The notes: generated from the letters alone by a model not told the origin. Positions 7,181-13,742 are shown, counted from the stretch's first letter. The stretch: DNA of 22,863 nt from CAYMCJ01 sp964388985 (GCA_964388985.1 CAYMCJ010000014.1:1-22863), one strand, 5' to 3'. Translations and numbers: made by a program.

Positions 7181-7206
7181 GGCTGCCTGAAATTAATCCG
7201 ACAGCC
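7181..7206. repeat. Hairpin between dnaK and the small cassette
   Basis: GGCTG and CAGCC pair around a 16-nt AT-rich loop. No U-rich tail follows on either strand, so it is not an intrinsic terminator. It could be an RNA-processing or stability element; the role is unknown. Confidence 0.4.
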
Positions 7207-7271
7207 TATAAAAACATTTTACTTTTCGTTTCGCACTTCCTTGCCCGCCCACTGCGTAGCAACTGGGAGGG

Positions 7272-9191
7272 TTACTTCTTTTCTTCTTCAACTTCCCCCT
7301 CAACCACATCATCGCCGTCTTTCTTGCCGTCTCCTTCTTTTTTTTCTCCTTGGGTCTGATTTTGGTCAGCACCCGGTTGCGCGCCAGTCGCTTGCTGCTG
7401 GTACATAGCCGCTCCTATTCTCTGCGCTACCGCATTCATCTCTTCCATTTTCTTTTTCATCTCATCATATTGGTCGGAATCTTTAACTTTCTTTAAAGCT
7501 TCAAGTTTTTCTTCCAGTTCTTTTTTGTCTTCCGGCTTCATCTTATCGCCTGATTCCTTGAGCAATTTTTCAGTCTGAAATACGACCGCCTCGGCCTGGT
7601 TTTTTATATCTATCTGTTCTTTTTTCTTTTTATCTTCATCCGCGTGCGCTTCCGCGTCTTTTTTCATTTTTTCAATCTCTTCCTGGCTTAAGCTGGATGA
7701 AGCCGTAATGGTAATTTTCTGCTCTTTGCCAGTAGCTTTATCAGTCGCGCTGACATTTAAAATTCCATTGGCATCAATGTCAAATTTAACTTCAACCTGC
7801 GGAATGCCGCGCGGAGCGTTAGGAATACCGTCTAAAATAAACCGACCTAAAGTCTTATTGTCTGAAGCCAGCGGCCGCTCGCCCTGAAGAACATGAATTT
7901 CCACGCTGGTTTGGCCGTCAGCCGCGGTTGAAAAAATCTGCGACTTACTGGTCGGCACGGTCGTATTGCGCTCAATTAACGGAGTGGCTACTCCACCCAA
8001 GGTTTCAATGCCTAAAGTTAAAGGAGTTACATCTAATAATAATACATCTTTAACATCCCCCTGTAAAACTCCGGCCTGCACCGCCGCTCCCAAGGCTACT
8101 ACTTCGTCCGGATTTACTCCTAAATTCGGCTCTTTATCAAAAAATTCTTTTACTTTTTTCTGTACCAAAGGCATGCGAGTCATACCGCCGACCATAATTA
8201 CCTCTTCAATATCCTTAGCTTCCATCCCGGCATCCTTTAAAGCCGCCTGGCAGGGAGCAATTGTTTTTTCAACCAAATCGCCGACTAATTCCTCTAATTT
8301 AGCCCTGGTCATTTTTAAAACCAAATGCTTGGGTCCAGCGGCATCAGTGGTTATAAACGGCTGATTAATCTCGGTTTCAGTTGTAGTTGATAATTCAATC
8401 TTGGCCTTTTCGGCCGCTTCCTTGATTCTCTGTAGGGCCAAAGTATCTTTGGATAAATCAATTCCCTGGTCTTTTTTAAATTCAGCAATAATCCAATTTA
8501 TAATAATTTGGTCAAAATCCTCACCCCCTAAATGCGTATCGCCGTTGGTTGATTTAACCTCAACCGTATCTTCCGATATATCTAAAATAGAAATATCAAA
8601 AGTGCCGCCGCCTAAATCATAAACCGCGATCTGCTCACCTTTTTTCTTGTCAAAACCGTAAGCTAAGGCCGCGGCCGTCGGCTCGTTAATAATTCGTTTA
8701 ACATCCAATCCGGCAATTTTACCCGCATCTTTAGTCGCCTGCCTTTGTGAATCATTAAAATAAGCCGGCACAGTAATTACCGCTTCGGTAATTTTTTCGC
8801 CTAATTTCGCTTCGGCATCAACCTTAAGTTTTCCTAAAATCATAGCTGAAATCTCTTCCGGGCTATAATCTTTTCCGCTCATAGCCACTTTAACGCCGCC
8901 ATTAGCCTTAATAATTTTAAAAGGCGAAATTTTAATATCCGCTTGCACTTCCGCGTCCTCAAACTTGCGGCCAATCAAACGCTTGACCGCGTAAACCGTA
9001 TTTTCCGGATTGGTTACGGCCTGCCGTTTGGCGGTCTGGCCGACTAACCGTTCGCCATTTTTGGAAATAGCGACTACCGAAGGCGTGGTCCGGTTTCCTT
9101 CGGCATTTTCTAAGATTTTGGGCTTGCCGCCCTCAATAATCGCCATGGCGCTGTTGGTAGTGCCAAGGTCAATTCCTAAAATTTTACTCAT
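7272..9191 (-). CDS. dnaK: Chaperone protein DnaK (Hsp70)
   Basis: Cytoplasmic ATP-dependent chaperone that binds exposed hydrophobic peptides, with DnaJ and GrpE as partners. The 639-residue protein is full length. The ATPase domain opens with GIDLGTTNS (6-14) and has the phosphate-2 loop YDLGGGTFDISIL (about 194-206) and the NEPTAAALAYG helix. The linker DVLLLDVTPLTLG is near residues 382-394, followed by the beta-sandwich substrate domain. The helical lid ends in a Q/G-rich and acidic tail, GEVEEEKK. The start MSKILGIDLGTTN is standard. dnaK stands apart from grpE (Nudix fusion) and dnaJ, separated by small genes. No CIRCE box is visible in its 118-nt upstream spacer. Confidence 0.98.
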   Translation of the reverse strand: MSKILGIDLGTTNSAMAIIEGGKPKILENAEGNRTTPSVVAISKNGERLVGQTAKRQAVTNPENTVYAVKRLIGRKFEDAEVQADIKISPFKIIKANGGVKVAMSGKDYSPEEISAMILGKLKVDAEAKLGEKITEAVITVPAYFNDSQRQATKDAGKIAGLDVKRIINEPTAAALAYGFDKKKGEQIAVYDLGGGTFDISILDISEDTVEVKSTNGDTHLGGEDFDQIIINWIIAEFKKDQGIDLSKDTLALQRIKEAAEKAKIELSTTTETEINQPFITTDAAGPKHLVLKMTRAKLEELVGDLVEKTIAPCQAALKDAGMEAKDIEEVIMVGGMTRMPLVQKKVKEFFDKEPNLGVNPDEVVALGAAVQAGVLQGDVKDVLLLDVTPLTLGIETLGGVATPLIERNTTVPTSKSQIFSTAADGQTSVEIHVLQGERPLASDNKTLGRFILDGIPNAPRGIPQVEVKFDIDANGILNVSATDKATGKEQKITITASSSLSQEEIEKMKKDAEAHADEDKKKKEQIDIKNQAEAVVFQTEKLLKESGDKMKPEDKKELEEKLEALKKVKDSDQYDEMKKKMEEMNAVAQRIGAAMYQQQATGAQPGADQNQTQGEKKEGDGKKDGDDVVEGEVEEEKK

Positions 9192-9203
9192 AGTTTATTT
9201 TTT

Positions 9204-9232
9204 CATAACGCGTAAAGTGGAACGTATAACGT
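9204..9232. repeat. Word repeat of the CATAACGCGTAA family
   Basis: CATAACGCGTAA and AACGTATAACG lie 10-40 nt upstream of the dnaK start. The same word family recurs at 12695-12730 (end of hrcA) and 20047-20081 (upstream of mreB). Confidence 0.5.
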
Positions 9233-9309
9233 CCCGCCTGAAACGCTTTATTATTAATTATTTAATTTACCAATAATTTACTTTGGGCGAAATATGAAAC
9301 ATCTTCGCC

Positions 9310-9543
9310 CTAATTTAAGGAAATCTCAGGGATTAGCAGCGAATAAAAAATTCTCCAAAATCTCTCGCTATCCATCCCGTCTAATCTCCTTAAATTAATT
9401 GTTATCTTCTCATCATCTTCTCCGCAGACACGTATCAACAGCTGAATCCTCTGAAAATCAATATTATAATCTTCCCTGTTTTTATAAAGTTCGGAAAGAG
9501 CTATCACGGAAACTAAATACAAGACTTCGTATAAATACAACAT
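9310..9543 (-). CDS. Small hypothetical protein, 77 aa
   Basis: Unrecognised protein. The start is set at ATG 9543 because AAGGAGGG lies 7 nt before it. The frame stays open further upstream only through a palindromic repeat element (9579-9663), which is not likely to be coding. The N-terminus (MLYLYEVLYLVSVIALSELY) is hydrophobic but interrupted by charged residues. The rest is charged and helical, with FQRIQLLIRV and ITINLRRLDGMDSERFW. A hairpin GGGCGAA...TTCGCCC (9285-9310) overlaps its stop codon but lacks a U-tail. It is the gene next upstream of dnaK. Confidence 0.65.
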   Translation of the reverse strand: MLYLYEVLYLVSVIALSELYKNREDYNIDFQRIQLLIRVCGEDDEKITINLRRLDGMDSERFWRIFYSLLIPEISLN

Positions 9544-9578
9544 CGCTGAACCCTCCTTATTATCATTCTTCTCCTCTC

Positions 9579-9663
9579 TGTCATTCCGCACTTGATGCGG
9601 AATCCAGGAGTTAATCGCACTGACCCCCTGGATTCCGGATAGCCTTCGGCTTCCGGAATAACA
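9579..9663. repeat. Palindromic repeat element (REP/MITE-like), copy 1
   Basis: Starts TGTCATTCCGC and ends GGAATAACA, so its ends are imperfect inverted repeats. Inside, TTCCGC...GCGGAA and TTCCGGA...TCCGGAA form side hairpins, and CCAGG pairs with CCTGG. It shares the layout and key words (TGTCATTCCG, GGAATCCAGGAG, CCTGGAT) with the element at 11017-11124. It lies 36 nt upstream of the 77-aa gene. Confidence 0.75.
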
Positions 9664-9682
9664 AAATACAATAAATGACAAA

Positions 9683-10723
9683 TTAATTATTTTGATTATT
9701 TAATTTTTTAAATAATTTTATAAATCTATGAATAATTTCTAAATCTTTTCTTATTTTTTCTTCTAAATTAATTATTTCTATTGTTTTAAATTTACCATTT
9801 AAATAATCTGAATCTTTTTTGCTGAAGACTGCAATATCATTACCAGATGTGTCGCTATGACTAAAATTCAATTCTCCACGTGTATATTGATTTTTTATAT
9901 GATTATAAAATTTTTTACCACTTTTCTCCTCTATAATATATACTTGATTAGGTGATTCTTCACACCTTGCGATATACATATTTTTACTGTTTTCAACTTT
10001 CTCTCTTCTATATTTTAAAATTATATATTTATTCTTTGCCCAAATTTTAAACCAAACAAGTAGGCATAAAACAATAATTATTAACAAAAATATTAATATT
10101 ATAACCAAGTAAAAATGTTCTGATATATAATCTTTAATATTCTTTTTATTATTCTGATTTTCTGGTATCACATTAAAATTTTCTGCGTGGACTTCATATT
10201 TATTCCCGTTTTGTTCTTGACTTATATTTCCTGCAACTTGTCCTTGAATTAGGTTACCTTGATTATTAAGGGCAATATTTATATACTCTCTTGGTATTTC
10301 TAATAATTCTCCATCCCAATACCAATCATTTCCACTAATATCAAACCAATGTTCGCCACACTCTAAATATGGGGCACCAACGTATCCACTACCAAGCGCA
10401 ATAGTAAATTTTTTATCCTTAAAATCTCCTTTTAATTCTTTCCATTCTTCGTAATCAATATATTTAATTACTGATGAGGCTAAATGATCTAAAGTGTATG
10501 GCCATGGAATATTATACGCAGGTTCTACAATATCTTCTATGCCATTATAAACTTTGTTAATGACAAAATCTTCGCCTTTACAATCCTCTTATACTTTATT
10601 GCTTACATAATTTATAAATTCATCGGAATGTTCAGCTAAAACTGAACTAGAGAAAGCCATAAAACCAAAAACAATAAATGTTAACGCTAAAAAAATTTTA
10701 AATTTTAAACTTCCATTTTCCAT
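9683..10723 (-). pseudogene. Secreted/membrane-anchored protein gene interrupted by one in-frame TAA
   Basis: One continuous reading frame of 346 codons, broken only by TAA at 10589-10591 (codon 45). It starts at ATG 10723 with a good signal peptide (LKFKIFLALTFIVFGFMAF, then a VLAEHS cleavage region). Past the stop, a 139-codon stretch with no further stop (tryptophan- and tyrosine-rich, e.g. IPWPYTLDHLASSVIKYIDY and ECGEHWFDISGNDWYW) runs straight into a transmembrane helix (about 205-227) and a basic-rich, probably cytoplasmic tail. An ORF search finds only 62-aa and 162-aa pieces, because the middle has no ATG, GTG or TTG until 10171. I do not recognise the family. It is either a fresh nonsense pseudogene, a base error, or a read-through gene. 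Confidence 0.7.
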
Positions 10724-10750
10724 TTTGATTTTTGAATTTTGAATTTTGCA

Positions 10751-10778
10751 TTTGTTACGTAGCACGCTACGTAACAAA
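10751..10778. repeat. Perfect 28-nt palindrome upstream of the interrupted gene
   Basis: TTTGTTACGTAGC, a 2-nt centre (AC) and GCTACGTAACAAA form a perfect inverted repeat 28 nt upstream of the ATG at 10723. No U-tract follows. It is either an operator-like dyad or one of the word-palindromes common in this genome's spacers. Between it and the ATG lie repeated CAAAATT words. Confidence 0.7.
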
Positions 10779-10817
10779 ATTCCTAATTCTTAATTCATGA
10801 TTCATTATTCATGCTTC

Positions 10818-10952
10818 CTATTTCCCCGCCTCTATTCTCTCCTCTCCTGAATTACACACCTGACAATTAGCCATACCAAAACTCTTGGCCATACCCAACA
10901 TAACCGCCATGATTACTTTTAAAATATTTTTCCTAAAATTTACAATAATCAT
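10818..10952 (-). CDS. Possible small peptide, 44 aa, with CxxC motif
   Basis: An ORF of 44 residues from ATG 10952 to TAG 10818. The N-terminus is basic then hydrophobic (NFRKNILKVIMAVMLGMA), resembling a signal or anchor. The short C-terminal part carries NCQVCNSGEE with a CxxC. The ribosome site is weak (AAG near the start). The spacer around it shows repeat words, so chance coding cannot be excluded. No function is proposed. Confidence 0.35.
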   Translation of the reverse strand: MIIVNFRKNILKVIMAVMLGMAKSFGMANCQVCNSGEERIEAGK

Positions 10953-11016
10953 CTTAATTCTTTTTATAACATATATTTAACTTAAAACAGCACTTGCTTT
11001 ACGTATATACGCCTTC

Positions 11017-11124
11017 TGTCATTCCGGACGCGAAGCGATCCGGAATCCAGGAGAGAGCAGTAGGAATGTTACTATCTAGAGCCTACTGTTATCTCCTGGA
11101 TGCCGGGTCAAGCCCGGCATGACA
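11017..11124. repeat. Palindromic repeat element (REP/MITE-like), copy 2
   Basis: TGTCAT and ATGACA close the ends. Two side hairpins are CCGGA...TCCGG and GCCGGG-TCAA-GCCCGGC. The central stem pairs CCAGGAGA with TCTCCTGG and CAGTAGG with CCTACTG. The whole could fold as a three-armed cruciform. It shares the TGTCATTCCG and GGAATCCAGGAG words with the element at 9579-9663. No transposase is nearby. Confidence 0.78.
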
Positions 11125-11159
11125 AAATATTAGAAATTTCATAAGTCCATCCCAATTCC

Positions 11160-11194
11160 GCATTAGTCAGCATCGGTCAGTATTAGTCCGCGTC
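11160..11194. repeat. 10-nt tandem words (GCATtaGTCa) after hsp20
   Basis: Three 10-nt units in phase (GCATTAGTCA, GCATCGGTCA, GTATTAGTCC) followed by GCGTC at the hsp20 stop codon. They match the consensus of the units inside the grpE coding region at 12015-12064. Confidence 0.7.
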
Positions 11195-11628
11195 TACTTC
11201 TTTGAAGTAGTAATCTTTATCTTCTTCGGCTTGGCTTCCGGCGCCTTGGGAATGGAAATTTTTAAAACTCCGTCTTTGGCTTCAGCGCTGGCCTTATCGC
11301 CCAAAACATGAGCTGGCAAAGGAATACTGCGATAGAAACTGCCTGACCTTATTTCTTTGCGGTAATAATTTTTATCTTCAACTTCCGACTTTTTTTGGCC
11401 TTCGCCTTTGATGGTTAAAACATCGTTTTCAATCGCAATATCAACTTTTTCCGGGTCAATCCCGGCCAACTCGGATTCAACGATTACATTATTTTTGTCT
11501 TCATAAACATCAACCGCCGGCATAAAGCTGTGCCTGCGACCGGCTTGCCCCGGTATAAATTCAGATAACATTTTGTCCATATCCTCAAACGGTTCAAGGA
11601 ATGGAGTCCATTTAATTAGTGGTGACAT
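11194..11628 (-). CDS. Small heat-shock protein (Hsp20/alpha-crystallin family)
   Basis: ATP-independent holdase that binds unfolding proteins and passes them to DnaK/DnaJ/GrpE. The 144-residue protein has a short N-terminal arm (1-35). The alpha-crystallin domain (about 37-138) includes PAVDVYEDKNNVIVESELAG and the signature AEAKDGVLKISIPK. A basic tail ends TTSKK. The length is normal for bacterial Hsp20. It lies between the nudix-grpE gene and the broken membrane gene, all on the minus strand. An inverted repeat 20-48 nt upstream may be an operator. No CIRCE is seen. Confidence 0.95.
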   Translation of the reverse strand: MSPLIKWTPFLEPFEDMDKMLSEFIPGQAGRRHSFMPAVDVYEDKNNVIVESELAGIDPEKVDIAIENDVLTIKGEGQKKSEVEDKNYYRKEIRSGSFYRSIPLPAHVLGDKASAEAKDGVLKISIPKAPEAKPKKIKITTSKK

Positions 11629-11647
11629 AATTTTAATGGTTGTACAA

Positions 11648-11676
11648 AGTGAATTTGTAAAACTGCAAACTTCACT
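11648..11676. promoter_or_regulatory. Inverted repeat upstream of hsp20, possible operator
   Basis: AGTGAATTTG (11648-11657) and CAAACTTCACT (11666-11676) are reverse complements apart from one extra base, with an 8-nt spacer. It lies 20-48 nt upstream of the hsp20 ATG, overlapping where a promoter should be. It does not match CIRCE. The regulator is unknown. Confidence 0.4.
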
Positions 11677-11709
11677 CCGACAACAAAATAAATTTCTAAA
11701 TTACAATTT

Positions 11710-11778
11710 CTAATTTCTAATAAAATGCCAAATGCTTAAATTTAATAATTAGACATTAGAAATTTTATTAGAAATTAG
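11710..11778. repeat. Inverted word repeat between grpE and hsp20
   Basis: A perfect 17-nt inverted repeat, CTAATTTCTAATAAAAT (11710-11726) and its complement (11762-11778), with a 35-nt loop. It is flanked by further copies of the word AATTAGAAATTAGG up to the grpE stop at 11798. Confidence 0.7.
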
Positions 11779-11797
11779 GTGAATTAGAAATTAGGAA

Positions 11798-12646
11798 TTA
11801 ATCTAACATTACTTTCGCCGGCACAATAACTTTCCCGTTCAATTTATATCCCGCCTTAACTTCCTTTTTTACTTTTTTGCCCTTACCCTCTAAAGCTTCC
11901 ATCAATTCCGGATTAAATTTCTCGTTCTTAGTTTTAATTTCCTCTACCCCCAATTTTTCTAAAACATCCTTAAATTGCTTCACAACATATTTAACGCCTT
12001 CCGACCAACCATTTTCATCCGCATTTGTCCGCATTTGTCCGCATGAGTCCGCATAAGTCAGCGCAAATTTCAAGTTATCATAAACCGGAATAATCTCGTG
12101 CAATAAATTTTCATTGGCATACTTGGCAAATTCCTGCTTTTCCTGCGCCGTCCGCTTTAATAAATTCTGATAATCCGCCAACGCCCGCTTGTATTTTTCA
12201 CTATAATCATCCTCTTCAATTTTTTTTAATTTTTCTATTACTCTATATGTATATGGAGCAAATTCTTTTTTATCTTTTTTAAGCCATTCATCTATAGACA
12301 ACCATTTATAATTTAACGCTTCGTCGTTTAATTTAATATTTTTTACATCCTTAACCTTAGCCTTATAATCTAAAAAAATTAAATGATTATCTTTATTAGT
12401 ATAACCATCATTGACATTATATCCATCGGCAACGCCAATAAATTCCATTTTCTCAATATTCATATTGGTTTCTTCCTTTACTTCTCTTCTTAAAGCATCT
12501 TCAATTTTCTCTCCCGCTTCTATTCTTCCTCCGGGACAGACATATTTATTGTGCCACTTAACCCCGGTAGTCAAAAATAATTCACCCTTATCATTAAAAA
12601 TAAACGCTCCGACAATCGCTTTAGGATATTTATTTTCTTCACTCAT
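11798..12646 (-). CDS. grpE: Nudix hydrolase-GrpE fusion protein
   Basis: A two-domain, 282-residue protein. Residues 7-140 are a Nudix hydrolase domain with an intact box: G40-x5-E46-x7-R54-E55-V-x-E58-E59-x-N61-M62 (only the late Gly is Asn). The family hydrolyses nucleoside diphosphates linked to another group, such as oxidised NTPs or ADP-ribose. Residues 145-282 are GrpE, the DnaK nucleotide-exchange factor: a long helix with YKRALADYQNLLKRT, then FNPELMEAL (family FDPxxHEA) and the end GYKLNGKVIVPAKVMLD. The Nudix domain replaces the usual disordered GrpE N-terminus. No in-frame ATG, GTG or good TTG lies at the junction, so GrpE cannot easily be made alone. It follows hrcA by 65 nt. A 10-nt word repeat lies inside the GrpE part. 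It is the only GrpE in the window. Confidence 0.92.
   Translation of the reverse strand: MSEENKYPKAIVGAFIFNDKGELFLTTGVKWHNKYVCPGGRIEAGEKIEDALRREVKEETNMNIEKMEFIGVADGYNVNDGYTNKDNHLIFLDYKAKVKDVKNIKLNDEALNYKWLSIDEWLKKDKKEFAPYTYRVIEKLKKIEEDDYSEKYKRALADYQNLLKRTAQEKQEFAKYANENLLHEIIPVYDNLKFALTYADSCGQMRTNADENGWSEGVKYVVKQFKDVLEKLGVEEIKTKNEKFNPELMEALEGKGKKVKKEVKAGYKLNGKVIVPAKVMLD
12015..12064. repeat. Five 10-nt tandem words inside the grpE coding region
   Basis: Units TCATCCGCAT, TTGTCCGCAT, TTGTCCGCAT, GAGTCCGCAT and AAGTCAGCGC follow one another exactly. They encode about residues 195-211 (around ADSCGQMRTNADEN), the loop after the GrpE long helix. Since 10 is not a multiple of 3, each unit is read in a different frame. 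The same word family lies outside coding DNA at 11160-11194. Confidence 0.85.
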
Positions 12647-12694
12647 AATAATATTCTAAATTAATTATTACTATTTAACTAATTGACTACTCAC

Positions 12695-12730
12695 ACGTTA
12701 CGAGTTATGAGTTATGAGTTACGCGTTATG
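12695..12730. repeat. Word repeat (TAACTCATAAC family) across the end of hrcA
   Basis: Read on the minus strand, the words CATAACGCGTAACTCATAAC, CTCATAAC and TCGTAACGTG follow in tandem. The hrcA stop codon (12712-12714) lies within them, so the last HrcA residues (ITRNS) come from the repeat. Related words occur at 9204-9232 and 20047-20081. Confidence 0.7.
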
Positions 12731-13401
12731 CTTTCATTCACATACTTAACCAAGGCCATATTTTTTTCATAATTCATCCGCAACGGACCAATAATGCCAA
12801 ACATACCAACATTGTCGCCGACTTTGTATTTAGCTAAAATAGTGGAACAAAAATTGCCGAAAGGATTATCAGAACCGATTAAAATCTGCGGGCCGTATTT
12901 TATTTCATTGAATATTTGGTCAATAATTTCATCAACCCGGTCAATAATTGAAGAAATATCATAAATCAAATTAACCTGGGAAAATTCCGGCTGAGAAAAT
13001 AAATTGGAAATGCCGGTATAAAATAAATTATTTTTGTGATAGGCCCAAAAAACCGCGTTGCCTGATTTCTTGGCCAAAATTTTAGCTGTATTTTTAAAAC
13101 CGACTTCATTTTTATTTGCCAAAACATTTTTTAAATCATTAACTTCCGCTTCTTTTAGTTTTGCCGACTTTAAATTTTCAACATAAAAATTATAGGCCTT
13201 TTCGGTCGGTATCCGCCCGGCCGAAGTATAAGGTTGAATAATATAATTTTTGCTTTCCAATTCAGCCATTTCATTTCTGACCGTGGCCGGAGAAATATCC
13301 AGTTTATATTTATCAACCAAAATAGAAGACCCGACCGGCGCGCCTGTTCTGATATGCTCTTTAATAATTGTATTTAAAATAAATTCTTTTCTATTATCCA
13401 T
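12712..13401 (-). CDS. hrcA: Heat-inducible transcription repressor HrcA (short form)
   Basis: DNA-binding repressor that recognises CIRCE operators and is released on heat stress. The 229 residues begin MDNRKEFILNTI at the edge of the N gap. The winged-helix domain (1-75) has the family signature SPATVRNEMAELESKNYIIQ-PYTSAGRIPTEKAYNFYV. The remainder is a GAF-like domain ending GMFGIIGPLRMNYEKNMALVKYV, which matches the conserved HrcA C-terminal segment. It is shorter than the roughly 340-residue HrcA of Firmicutes, which have an inserted domain. The stop falls inside a word repeat, so the last residues are probably not conserved. The ATG touches the gap, so its ribosome site is unseen. Half a CIRCE box is visible just beyond the gap, suggesting autoregulation. 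Confidence 0.93.
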   Translation of the reverse strand: MDNRKEFILNTIIKEHIRTGAPVGSSILVDKYKLDISPATVRNEMAELESKNYIIQPYTSAGRIPTEKAYNFYVENLKSAKLKEAEVNDLKNVLANKNEVGFKNTAKILAKKSGNAVFWAYHKNNLFYTGISNLFSQPEFSQVNLIYDISSIIDRVDEIIDQIFNEIKYGPQILIGSDNPFGNFCSTILAKYKVGDNVGMFGIIGPLRMNYEKNMALVKYVNESITRNS

Positions 13402-13501
13402 NNNNNNNNNNNNNNNNNNNNNNNNNNNNNNNNNNNNNNNNNNNNNNNNNNNNNNNNNNNNNNNNNNNNNNNNNNNNNNNNNNNNNNNNNNNNNNNNNNN
13501 N
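13402..13501. other. Scaffold gap of 100 Ns
   Basis: Exactly 100 Ns, the usual placeholder for a gap of unknown length. It removes the hrcA ribosome site and part of its operator and promoter. Sequence on both sides fits one hrcA upstream region, so the join is plausible, but its true length is unknown. Confidence 0.98.
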
Positions 13502-13523
13502 GTCAAGAGAGTGCTAAATTATA
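13502..13523 (-). promoter_or_regulatory. Half CIRCE operator (HrcA site) with adjacent -10 box
   Basis: GAGTGCTAA at 13509-13517 is an exact half of CIRCE (TTAGCACTC-N9-GAGTGCTAA). The other half would begin two bases inside the N gap. On the minus strand a perfect TATAAT (13518-13523) lies directly upstream of the TTAGCACTC half, the usual promoter/CIRCE arrangement. TTGAC within the spacer is an alternative -35. Only hrcA lies downstream on this strand. Confidence 0.75.
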
Positions 13524-13597
13524 TAAAATTTAATTTAATATTAGTGCTTAATTACCTATTTTAAAAAACCTTAATTCGGGCAGACAAAACCACTGAT

Positions 13598-13741
13598 TCG
13601 CACCGCACCCGCTACCGACGTCTCGGGACGATCGGGCGGGTGTGCCCTCCCGCTTCAGCGGGATAGTGGGACTTGCCGAAGGCAATAACACTAATTCGGA
13701 TGTGCCGGATTCGTAGTTCCGGCTTGCCGAAGGCAATAACA
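13598..13741. repeat. GC-rich palindrome cluster between guaB and the gap
   Basis: The 386-nt stretch between hrcA and guaB, gap included, holds no convincing gene. It has GCACCCGC paired with GCGGGTGTGC, CCCGC-TTCA-GCGGG, and a 19-nt direct repeat CTTGCCGAAGGCAATAACA at 13672-13690 and 13723-13741. Each copy of the repeat reads TTGCC-TTC-GGCAA on the minus strand, a very stable UUCG-type hairpin. The patches stand out from the AT-rich background. Confidence 0.65.
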
Positions 13742-13742
13742 T

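Noticed and set aside
7181..7206. Terminator after dnaK
   Set aside because: The hairpin has no T-tract on the minus strand.
7966..8364. Plus-strand ORFs opposite dnaK
   Set aside because: They mirror the codon bias of dnaK and show no start signals or domain patterns.
9310..9681. The longer 123-codon form of the 77-aa gene
   Set aside because: The extra N-terminus is translated from the palindromic repeat at 9579-9663, while a strong AAGGAGGG site supports the start at 9543.
10589..10591. Reassignment of TAA to an amino acid
   Set aside because: Many intact genes in the window end at TAA at the expected length, and TGA and TAG are used as stops too.
11017..11124. A tRNA or structured RNA, because of its three-armed fold
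   Set aside because: There is no anticodon arm, T-loop sequence or CCA end, and a related copy exists nearby, so a repeat element fits better.
12015..12064. A CRISPR-like array
   Set aside because: Units are 10 nt with no spacers and lie within coding sequence; no cas genes are present.
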